The notes below the pieces were generated by a model. That model was not told the origin of the DNA. It did not search any database and was given only the letters and a program-made list of their open reading frames with translations. Shown piece by piece: positions 1-5,247 of a DNA stretch of 5,247 nt (positions are counted from its first letter, which is position 1; each line of letters opens with the position of its first letter). This DNA comes from CAYSCW01 sp964449165 (GTDB lineage Bacteria > Acidobacteriota > Aminicenantia > Aminicenantales > Aminicenantaceae). The stretch is from the NCBI GenBank assembly GCA_964449165.1, contig CAYVAT010000076.1, positions 1 through 5,247 of the forward strand, read 5' to 3'. Made by a program: the position numbers and the translations under genes.

Positions 1-8
1 GAAAAAAG

Positions 9-37
9 TTGCCAGATATTCTTGGTTGTGTTAAAGT
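9..37 (+). promoter_or_regulatory. Candidate sigma70-type promoter (extended -10) for the tricorn gene
   Basis: Seen: TTGCCA at 9-14 (5 of 6 matches to TTGACA), a 17-base spacer, then TAAAGT at 32-37 (4 of 6 to TATAAT), preceded directly by TGT at 29-31, which fits the TGn extension of an extended -10 promoter. Transcription would begin near base 44, giving a leader of about 39 bases before the ATG at 83. Housekeeping promoters of this form are widespread in bacteria, but short AT-rich matches also arise by chance and the lineage is unknown, so this is a candidate only. Confidence 0.4.
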
Positions 38-66
38 CACGGAGCGATTTGTTTTTCCAAATCATT

Positions 67-74
67 GAAGGAGG
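67..74 (+). promoter_or_regulatory. Ribosome binding site that fixes the tricorn start at ATG 83
   Basis: GAAGGAGG lies at 67-74, eight bases before the ATG at 83. This is a near-perfect anti-16S match at ideal spacing. It excludes the in-frame TTG at 65, which would begin before the site itself, so the protein starts MRRSF and has 1106 residues. Confidence 0.85.
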
Positions 75-82
75 TTTTTATC

Positions 83-151
83 ATGAGACGTTCATTTATA
101 TTGGTCGGAATTCTGCTCCTGCTCTTGGCCAACATGCCTGCCTTGCACTCA
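83..151 (+). other. Signal peptide region of the tricorn homologue
   Basis: Residues 1-23: Arg2-Arg3, an uninterrupted hydrophobic core at about 5-16 (with five consecutive Leu at 11-15), then NMPALHS. Cleavage is most likely after Ala20 or Ser23. The twin Arg is not followed by the rest of a Tat motif, so Sec is the better reading. No Cys is present for lipidation. A non-cleaved signal anchor remains possible. Confidence 0.8.
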
Positions 152-3100
152 GATCAGAGTAAGATCCCCGATGCTTTGATGCTTCGCTTCCCGGATGTGA
201 GTACAGACAGAATTGTTTTTGTTTATGCCGGAGATCTTTGGGTCGTTGCTAAAGAGGGTGGACTTGCCCGGAGGCTCAGCTCTCCAGAAGGGATGGAAAT
301 CTTTCCCAAGTTCTCACCTGATGGCCAGATGATTGCCTTTAGCGGTAACTATGACGGAAACATAGATGTCTATGTGATGCCTGCGGCAGGCGGTTTCCCC
401 AGGAGGCTGACCCATCATCCTGATACGGATTTCGTGGTTGAGTGGTACCCTGACGGAAAAAATATTCTTTACAGATCGAGGATGAAGAGTTCTTCCTATC
501 GTTATAACCGCTTTTTCAAACAGCCCCTTAAGGGAGGAATGCCGGAGACGCTCCCTCTTCCCTACGGAGAGCTGGCGAGTTTCAGTCCTGACGGAAAGCT
601 TATGGCCTTTCAATACATCTCCCGGGAATTCCGCACCTGGAAGCGGTACCGTGGAGGCATGGCCAGCGATTTATGGCTCTATGACCTGGTCAACAACACC
701 TCAGAGAAAATCACAGACTTCGATGGAACCGATGCTTTACCCATGTGGCATGAGAAAACAGTTTATTTCCTTTCAGACAGGGATGAACGGAAAAAGCTCA
801 ATATCTGGGCTTACAATCTTGACACCAAAGAGACTCGTCAGGTCACAAGATTTACCGAATATGATGTCAAATGGCCGAGCATAGGCCCTGACTCCATCAT
901 CTTTGAGAATGGTGGTAAGCTCTATCTGCTGGACCTTGAAACCGAAAAGCCCCATCCGCTTTCCATTCAAGTGCCAGCCGATCTTCCTGAAATCCGCGCT
1001 CAGCTTAAAGATTGCTCCAGGAATATCGAGAGTTATTCTCTCTCACCCAGTGGAAAGCGTGCTTTGTTCGGAGCGCGAGGCGAAATTTTCACCTTGCCGG
1101 AAGAACATGGAAGTGTCCGCAACCTAACCAACACTTCAGCCGCGGCCGAGCGCTATCCCTCCTGGTCTCCTGACGGTAAGTATGTTGCCTTTTTCTCAGA
1201 CCGCTCAGGGGAATATGAATTATATCTTTGTCGAGGTGATGGCACAGGAGATGAGCGGATGGTCACCACAGACGGCAAATTTTATCGCTTTGGACCGGTA
1301 TGGTCACCTGACAGTAAGAGAATCGCCTATATCGACAAGACCAGCAGCCTCTATATCCTGGATGTGGCGGACGGACAGTCAAAGTATGTGGATAAGGATG
1401 AAGTGCGATATATCTCTGATTATACCTGGTCATCAGACAGCCATTGGCTTGCCTACACAAAGCACATGGAGAATGGGCAAGGGGCAGTCATGGTATATGA
1501 CACTGTCCAGGACAAGAAGCATCAATTAACCAGCGGATATTATAATGATTCGCAACCTGTGTTTGATCCTGAAGGGAAGTATCTTTTCTTTTATTCTGAC
1601 CGGATCTTCCGCCCGGTTTATGGCGATATGGATGATACTTGGGTTTATCCCAATTCTACGGATATTTATGTGCTCACTCTCCAGGAGGATATCGAATCTC
1701 CCCTAGCCCCGAGAAGCGATGAGGAAGAGATTAAGGAAGACGAGAAGGAAAAGAAGGGAGAAAAGGATAAAGGCAAAGAAAAAGAAGAGGCTGAAAAGAA
1801 AGCCGAAAAGCCGGCCAAAAAGGAAGATAAGCCCAAACCTGTCAAGATTGACTTTGATGGCATCGAGGAACGAGTGGTGAGGGTCCCTGTGGATGTCGGC
1901 AATGTTGGAGCTCTGCACGCAGTAAAAGGGAAGGTCGTCTATCTGCGCTATCCTGCAACTGGAGCTTCGAGACGGGGTGTTCCCTCAGGGACTTTGCTCT
2001 ATTACGATCTGGAGAAGAGGAAGGAAGAAACAGCTATTTCAGGGATAGACACATACGATTTATCAGCTGATGGCAAGAAGGTTCTTTATAGAAGCAGGAC
2101 AACCTGGGGAATAATCGACTTGGCTCCCAAGAAAAAAGTAGGGGATGGCCGGATAGCCACTAACAAGATGAAAGCCTGGATTCATCCCCGTGAGGAATGG
2201 AGACAGATTTTTAATGATGCCTGGCGGATCGAGCGTGACTTCTTTTACGCACCCAACATGCATGGCCTAGATTGGAAGGCCATCAAAGATCGCTATAAAG
2301 CCATGCTGCCCTATGTGGTCGACAGAGAAGATTTAAACTATGTGATCGGAGAAATGATCGCTGAGTTAAACGTCTCCCACAGCTATATCGGTGGGGGAGA
2401 TATCGAGCAGGCTAAGAGGATTTCTGTCGGACTCCTCGGGTGTGATTTTGAGCTGGACAAGGATATGAGGGCCTTCCGCATCAAGAAAATCTATGACGGA
2501 GCACCCTGGGATGCAGAGGTTCGTTCCCCGCTCCGCCGGCCCGGTGTCAGGGTAAAAGAAGGAGAGTATCTTCTGGCTGTAAACGGTCAACCCCCGGAAA
2601 CCTCCAAAGATGTTTGGGCATCTTTCCAGGGTCTTGCCGGTGAAGTAGTCACATTGACATTTAATTCCGAAGTGACTTTTGAGGGAGCAAGAGATGTGCT
2701 CATCGAGCCCCTCTCCAGCGAGTATCGGCTGCGTAACCTATCCTGGATCGAAAGCAACAGAAAGAAAGTGGATAAAGCGACAAACGGCAGAGTAGGGTAT
2801 ATCTACGTACCTGACACAAGTGTAAACGGCCAGAATGAGCTGGTCCGCCAGTTCATTCCCCAGCAGAGAAAAGATGGGCTCATCTTTGATGAGAGATTCA
2901 ACAGCGGCGGCCAGTTTTCTGATAGATTTATCGAAATGATGAACCGTCCTCTTTACGCCTTTGCTGCCCGGCGCGACCTCCGCGACCTGCGCGTTCCTGC
3001 AGTGACTCACGTTGGACCAAAGGTGATGTTGATCAATGAGTGGGCAGGTTCTGGAGGAGATGCCTTTCCCTACTGTTTTCGCAAGGCCGGACTCGGGCCG

Positions 3101-3403
3101 ATAATCGGGAAGAGAACCTGGGGAGGTCTTGTCGGTATCAGTGGAAATCCTATGTTGATCGATGGAGGCTTTATCACAGCCCCCAATCTGGCCATATGGC
3201 ATCCTGATGGCTACTGGGATGTGGAAGGCCACGGCATAGACCCTGATATCGAGGTAGAAAACGCACCTCATGAGATGGCGGCTGGTAAAGACCCTCAATT
3301 GGAAAAAGCTATAGAGGTTATTCTTGATCAGCTGGAGAAGAATCCTCCTAAGAAGTTTCAGAGACCGCCTTATCAGGACCGCTCGGGTAAGATAAAGAAG
3401 TAG
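83..3403 (+). CDS. Tricorn protease homologue, exported (S41-type serine peptidase with two beta-propellers and PDZ)
   Basis: A large serine peptidase that, in its family, cuts oligopeptides into short peptides inside a barrel-like assembly. The start at ATG 83 is chosen by the RBS at 67-74. Residues 1-23 form a Sec signal peptide (RR, a leucine-rich core, possible cleavage after Ala20 or Ser23; no lipobox Cys), so it probably acts in the periplasm or outside. PD40/WD-like blade motifs follow: FSPDG 77, YPDG 122, FSPDG 167 (first propeller); SPSG 321, WSPDG 361, WSPDS 407, WSSDS 449, FDPEG 494, LSADG 660 (second propeller). A Lys/Glu-rich insert occupies about 546-588. C1 runs from about 696, PDZ about 783-870, C2 about 876-1085. 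The catalytic set is Ser765-His766 (VSHSY), nucleophile Ser990 (WAGSGGD), Glu1048 (DVEGHG) and oxyanion Gly943 (NSGGQ). Offsets of Gly943 and Glu1048 from Ser990 equal those of Gly918 and Glu1023 from Ser965 in Thermoplasma tricorn. Length (1106 versus about 1071) is full. Physiological substrates are unknown. Confidence 0.95.
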   Translation: MRRSFILVGILLLLLANMPALHSDQSKIPDALMLRFPDVSTDRIVFVYAGDLWVVAKEGGLARRLSSPEGMEIFPKFSPDGQMIAFSGNYDGNIDVYVMPAAGGFPRRLTHHPDTDFVVEWYPDGKNILYRSRMKSSSYRYNRFFKQPLKGGMPETLPLPYGELASFSPDGKLMAFQYISREFRTWKRYRGGMASDLWLYDLVNNTSEKITDFDGTDALPMWHEKTVYFLSDRDERKKLNIWAYNLDTKETRQVTRFTEYDVKWPSIGPDSIIFENGGKLYLLDLETEKPHPLSIQVPADLPEIRAQLKDCSRNIESYSLSPSGKRALFGARGEIFTLPEEHGSVRNLTNTSAAAERYPSWSPDGKYVAFFSDRSGEYELYLCRGDGTGDERMVTTDGKFYRFGPVWSPDSKRIAYIDKTSSLYILDVADGQSKYVDKDEVRYISDYTWSSDSHWLAYTKHMENGQGAVMVYDTVQDKKHQLTSGYYNDSQPVFDPEGKYLFFYSDRIFRPVYGDMDDTWVYPNSTDIYVLTLQEDIESPLAPRSDEEEIKEDEKEKKGEKDKGKEKEEAEKKAEKPAKKEDKPKPVKIDFDGIEERVVRVPVDVGNVGALHAVKGKVVYLRYPATGASRRGVPSGTLLYYDLEKRKEETAISGIDTYDLSADGKKVLYRSRTTWGIIDLAPKKKVGDGRIATNKMKAWIHPREEWRQIFNDAWRIERDFFYAPNMHGLDWKAIKDRYKAMLPYVVDREDLNYVIGEMIAELNVSHSYIGGGDIEQAKRISVGLLGCDFELDKDMRAFRIKKIYDGAPWDAEVRSPLRRPGVRVKEGEYLLAVNGQPPETSKDVWASFQGLAGEVVTLTFNSEVTFEGARDVLIEPLSSEYRLRNLSWIESNRKKVDKATNGRVGYIYVPDTSVNGQNELVRQFIPQQRKDGLIFDERFNSGGQFSDRFIEMMNRPLYAFAARRDLRDLRVPAVTHVGPKVMLINEWAGSGGDAFPYCFRKAGLGPIIGKRTWGGLVGISGNPMLIDGGFITAPNLAIWHPDGYWDVEGHGIDPDIEVENAPHEMAAGKDPQLEKAIEVILDQLEKNPPKKFQRPPYQDRSGKIKK
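1718..1846 (+). other. Highly charged Lys/Glu insert in the second propeller of the tricorn homologue
   Basis: Residues about 546-588 consist almost only of Glu, Lys, Asp, Ala, Gly and Pro (for example EKEKKGEKDKGKEKEE), with purine-rich coding DNA. It falls after the blade starting at Phe494 and before the strand-rich segment from about 588, so it looks like an exposed flexible loop between blades and not a domain. The composition is low-complexity, and the reading frame is continuous through it. I recall similar inserts in bacterial tricorn homologues; they are not part of the archaeal core fold. Confidence 0.8.
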
Positions 3404-3427
3404 ACTAAGGCCTGTAACAAAAGCTGT

Positions 3428-3444
3428 GCCGATTCAATATCGGC
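3428..3444 (+). terminator. Small hairpin after the tricorn stop; weak terminator candidate
   Basis: GCCGAT (3428-3433) pairs with ATCGGC (3439-3444) across a five-base loop, 24 bases after the stop codon. The nearest T-run, TTTTTT at 3461-3466, starts 16 bases beyond the stem, so this does not have the geometry of an intrinsic terminator, where the T-run follows the stem directly. It may be an mRNA 3'-end-stabilising or attenuating hairpin, or chance. The rest of the 147-base gap is AT-rich, with no small gene that I can support and no convincing -35/-10 pair, although TATAAG (3489-3494) and TATAAA (3518-3523) could act as -10 elements. Confidence 0.25.
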
Positions 3445-3538
3445 CGGATAGAGTGGGTAGTTTTTTCGAAAATTCATATATTGCTGTATATAAGAACAAC
3501 GATATCGGGAATCTGGTTATAAAAAATACTGTATAGAA

Positions 3539-3543
3539 TGGAG
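3539..3543 (+). promoter_or_regulatory. Ribosome binding site of the anchored hypothetical protein
   Basis: TGGAG at 3539-3543 is followed by seven bases and then ATG at 3551. This is good spacing and supports that start. The membrane segment begins only about 15 residues later, which also suits this start. Confidence 0.7.
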
Positions 3544-3550
3544 AAAAACG

Positions 3551-4447
3551 ATGCAAACTCATGAAACAAAATCGAGAAGCTCCACTCAAAAATGGCTCAT
3601 CGGCTGCGGTATTGGCTGCGGCGTAATCGTCATTATTCTTATAATTCTCGGTATCGGCGGTTTCTTTTTCGTCAAGAACATCGTCCATGAATTTCAGGAT
3701 ATGGAAACCCTCGAGGATGCTTTGATAAAACAGCACGGAAAAATTAAGGAATTCTGCCCTGAGCTTGATGGGTCTATTCCGGCTGAAAGGATGGAAATTT
3801 TCCTTTCTGTCAGGTCTGCTTTTGCGCCTATCCGGGAAGAAATAGAAAGCTCTCTCACTAAGCTTTCAGAAAGGACTGGGAGAAGAGAAATAGATTTGAC
3901 AAGGCCAAGGCCCGGGCCCGCAAACGTTTTGCGAATGATCAGGCTCGGCGTAGGGATTATTCCCGAGATTGCGGGATTTTTCAAAAGCCGCAACCAGGCT
4001 TTGCTGGACAATGGGATGGGATTGGGTGAATACTACTATATCTATGTAGTGGCCTATTATTCCTGGCTTGGGAAATCGCCAGAAGACGGCCCTCCTTTTA
4101 AGCTGGCCGGCAGGGATGAGGAAGGTAATGTTTGGGATGAGGATGAAGAAGAATTACTGGAGATGCGCAGAGATCGCATTCTAAGAAGGATGCACCGGCT
4201 GATTCTTCCCATGCTCCACAACCAGCTGGAAAGACTCAACGGGGAGAATATGACTCAAGTCTCCGATGAGTGGCGGGAAAAACTGGAGGCTGAAATCAAA
4301 GCTATGGAAGCTGACCGCTACCGCCTTCCCTGGCAAGACGGTCTTCCCGAAGTTCTTGAAATATCCCTCAGCCCATTCAGGGAGCGGTTGGAAGCCAGCT
4401 ACGGCAAGATGACCAATGCTCTAGAGGTTGCGTTTGAGCAGAGATGA
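3551..4447 (+). CDS. Conserved-type hypothetical protein, single N-terminal membrane anchor with helical extracytoplasmic domain
   Basis: No function recognised; 298 residues. The N-terminus is short and basic (Lys7, Arg9, Lys14), followed by one membrane segment at about 15-41 that opens with GCGIGCG and continues with Ile/Val/Leu/Gly and FFFV. By the positive-inside rule the remaining 255 or so residues lie outside the cytoplasm. That part looks mainly helical and charged. It carries PELDGSIPAERM (70-81) leading into FLSVR, then GLGEYYYIYVVAYY (157-170), then an acidic patch (DEDEEE 196-201) directly followed by a basic one (RRDRILRRMHR). The DG-x-IP-x-x-RM and MGLGEY-x-YIY patterns resemble a conserved hypothetical family that I recall only loosely from environmental bacteria; no enzyme motif is visible. 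Its stop overlaps the hydrolase start by ATGA, which places the two in one operon. The paired Cys19/Cys23 sit in the membrane segment, so a metal-site role is unlikely. Confidence 0.85.
   Translation: MQTHETKSRSSTQKWLIGCGIGCGVIVIILIILGIGGFFFVKNIVHEFQDMETLEDALIKQHGKIKEFCPELDGSIPAERMEIFLSVRSAFAPIREEIESSLTKLSERTGRREIDLTRPRPGPANVLRMIRLGVGIIPEIAGFFKSRNQALLDNGMGLGEYYYIYVVAYYSWLGKSPEDGPPFKLAGRDEEGNVWDEDEEELLEMRRDRILRRMHRLILPMLHNQLERLNGENMTQVSDEWREKLEAEIKAMEADRYRLPWQDGLPEVLEISLSPFRERLEASYGKMTNALEVAFEQR
3593..3673 (+). other. Transmembrane segment of the hypothetical protein
   Basis: Residues about 15-41 are wholly uncharged, bounded by Lys14 and Lys42. The first part is glycine-rich (GCGIGCG, encoded by two copies of GGCTGCGG at 3602-3609 and 3614-3621) and the later part is Ile/Leu/Phe-rich. 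There is no signal-peptidase-like AxA site after it, so an uncleaved anchor is favoured over a signal peptide. Confidence 0.85.
4444..4447 (+). promoter_or_regulatory. ATGA stop/start overlap coupling the hypothetical protein and the hydrolase
   Basis: The TGA stop of the upstream gene (4445-4447) shares bases with the ATG of the hydrolase (4444-4446). Little Shine-Dalgarno sequence precedes this ATG (only GAGCAGAG), so re-initiation by ribosomes finishing the upstream gene is the likely mode. This implies co-transcription and linked expression levels. Confidence 0.75.
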
Positions 4448-5247
4448 AAAGAAGGAGAAACAAAGGCATCAATTCTGGTTATGCGGAAGTAGGCGGCTCC
4501 AGACTCTATTATGAAACTACAGGGCAAGGTTATCCTCTGGTTTTTGTTCACGGAGGACTGGCAGACAGCAGGATGTGGGATGGACAGTTTTCATCTTTCG
4601 CAGATCATTTTAATGTGATCCGTTACGATGCGCGTGGCTTCGGCAAATCAGAGACGCCGAAAAATCCTTTTTATCCCTTTCAAGATCTGAAGGCTTTGCT
4701 GGATTACCTGGATGTGGAAAAAGCCTTATTACTGGGCCTTTCCATGGGAGGCGCCATTTCCATCGACTTCACTCTGGAATATCCTGAAAGAATGAAAGCT
4801 CTGATTCTTGCCGGCCCTTCTGTCCATGGCTTTTCCTACTCAGAAGAATTTATGCAGAAAGGACTGGAGCTATTCACCGTTGCCTTAAAAAAAGGGCCGG
4901 AGCAAGCTACGAAAATTCTATTTGAAGACCCGTTCTGGGACTACGTACTCCCTTCTCTGGGGAATATTAAAGCAAGGAATAAAATCCGGATAATGGCCAG
5001 AGAGTTTTTCCAGGCTTTCTGTTGGGATCCCAACCTGATGAAAGCCGCCGTTCCACCGGCGATAGAGAGAATTTCAAGAATAAATGTTCCCACTCTCCTT
5101 ATAGCTGGCGGAGAAGACCACCAGGAGAATATCAACGCTGTAGAGAAATTAGAATCTGAGATAAGGGGAGCTGAGAGAGTGGATCTGGCAGGAGCCTGCC
5201 ATATGATGAATTTGGAATACCCGCAAAAATTCAACATGGTCGTCCAT
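4444..5247 (+). CDS. Alpha/beta-fold hydrolase, 3' end cut by the window edge
   Basis: Open from ATG 4444 to the last base: 268 codons, no stop. The fold is clear in order: strand and oxyanion loop VFVHGG (33-38), RYDARGFGKS (60-69), nucleophile elbow GLSMGG with Ser100, strand LILAGPS (120-126), a helical lid at about 127-211, VPTLLIAGGED with acid Asp225, and GACHMMNLEYP with His253. The Ser/Asp/His triad is therefore complete. Families with this layout include 3-oxoadipate enol-lactonases, esterases and peptidases; substrate cannot be read from the sequence. HGGL replaces the HGGPG of prolyl iminopeptidases, which argues against that activity. No signal peptide is visible (the start is MKRRRNKG), so it should be cytoplasmic. 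Homologues usually end soon after the His-helix, so probably only about 5-20 residues are missing. It is translated by coupling to the preceding gene. The start is fairly secure because no other in-frame ATG, GTG or TTG occurs before the first conserved strand. Confidence 0.92.
   Translation, partial: MKRRRNKGINSGYAEVGGSRLYYETTGQGYPLVFVHGGLADSRMWDGQFSSFADHFNVIRYDARGFGKSETPKNPFYPFQDLKALLDYLDVEKALLLGLSMGGAISIDFTLEYPERMKALILAGPSVHGFSYSEEFMQKGLELFTVALKKGPEQATKILFEDPFWDYVLPSLGNIKARNKIRIMAREFFQAFCWDPNLMKAAVPPAIERISRINVPTLLIAGGEDHQENINAVEKLESEIRGAERVDLAGACHMMNLEYPQKFNMVVH

Noticed and set aside
3..68. Possible C-terminal tail of an upstream + strand gene, reading through to TGA at 66-68; another frame gives a tail ending at TAA 32-34, and a third stays open to about 159.
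   Set aside because: All are too short to show codon bias or a domain, and several frames are equally open, so none can be supported. A real tail ending at 66-68 would overlap the proposed promoter, so it is worth checking against sequence to the left.
65..82. Earlier TTG start at 65 for the tricorn gene, adding six residues.
   Set aside because: It would place the start before the GAAGGAGG site; ATG 83 has ideal spacing and yields a proper signal peptide beginning MRRSF.
1666..1918. Two - strand open frames rich in Ser/Phe/Leu opposite the charged insert, one of which looks membrane-like.
   Set aside because: The antisense of Lys/Glu codons (AAG, AAA, GAG, GAA) reads as Phe/Leu/Ser, which explains the hydrophobicity fully.
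2738..3298. 186-residue open frame on the - strand inside the tricorn gene.
   Set aside because: It is antisense to the catalytic C2 domain, whose + strand reading is certain. It shows no domain and no credible start context, so it is a shadow of the real gene.
3476..3491. ATATA-TTGCTG-TATAT inverted repeat as an operator.
   Set aside because: Five AT pairs in an AT-rich gap are expected by chance, and no second copy or regulator gene is present.
3602..3621. Direct repeat GGCTGCGG, 12 bases apart.
   Set aside because: It simply encodes the GCGIGCG membrane-segment motif, with no sign of a mobile-element or attachment-site role.
4941..5237. 98-residue - strand open frame opposite the hydrolase.
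   Set aside because: The + strand carries the complete catalytic Asp/His part of an alpha/beta hydrolase; the antisense frame has no independent support.

Overview
The window reads as bacterial chromosomal DNA: compact coding, all three genes on the + strand, Shine-Dalgarno sites in front of the first two genes, a Sec-type signal peptide on gene 1, and moderate base composition (close to half G+C by eye). A secreted, full-length tricorn-type peptidase with a Lys/Glu-rich insert, next to a GCG-rich single-span membrane protein of a conserved hypothetical type, is a style I associate with Acidobacteriota/Aminicenantota-like or similar environmental lineages. That lineage guess is inference; there is no rRNA, tRNA or marker gene here to fix it.

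Layout. 1-82: short leader with a plausible sigma70-type extended -10 promoter and a strong ribosome binding site. 83-3403: tricorn protease homologue (1106 aa), with signal peptide, two beta-propellers, C1, PDZ and C2 domains. The tetrad Ser765/His766/Ser990/Glu1048 keeps nearly the spacing of the Thermoplasma enzyme. 3404-3550: 147-base intergenic gap with a small hairpin. 3551-4447: unrecognised 298-aa protein with one N-terminal membrane anchor and a mainly helical, charged extracytoplasmic domain. 4444-5247: alpha/beta-fold hydrolase with an intact Ser100/Asp225/His253 triad, overlapping the previous stop by ATGA and running off the right edge, probably only a few residues short of its end.

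How they may work together. The last two genes are almost certainly co-transcribed and translationally coupled. The tricorn gene could be in the same transcript or stand alone; the 147-base gap does not decide it. In archaea, tricorn passes short peptides to the interacting factor F1, which is itself an alpha/beta hydrolase, so an alpha/beta hydrolase nearby invites comparison. However, this one lacks the HGGPG motif of prolyl iminopeptidases and has no visible signal peptide, while the tricorn here appears to be exported. I see no mobile element, CRISPR array, RNA gene or clearly new multi-gene system. The most unusual items are the exported tricorn with its charged insert and altered specificity positions, and the unknown anchored protein.
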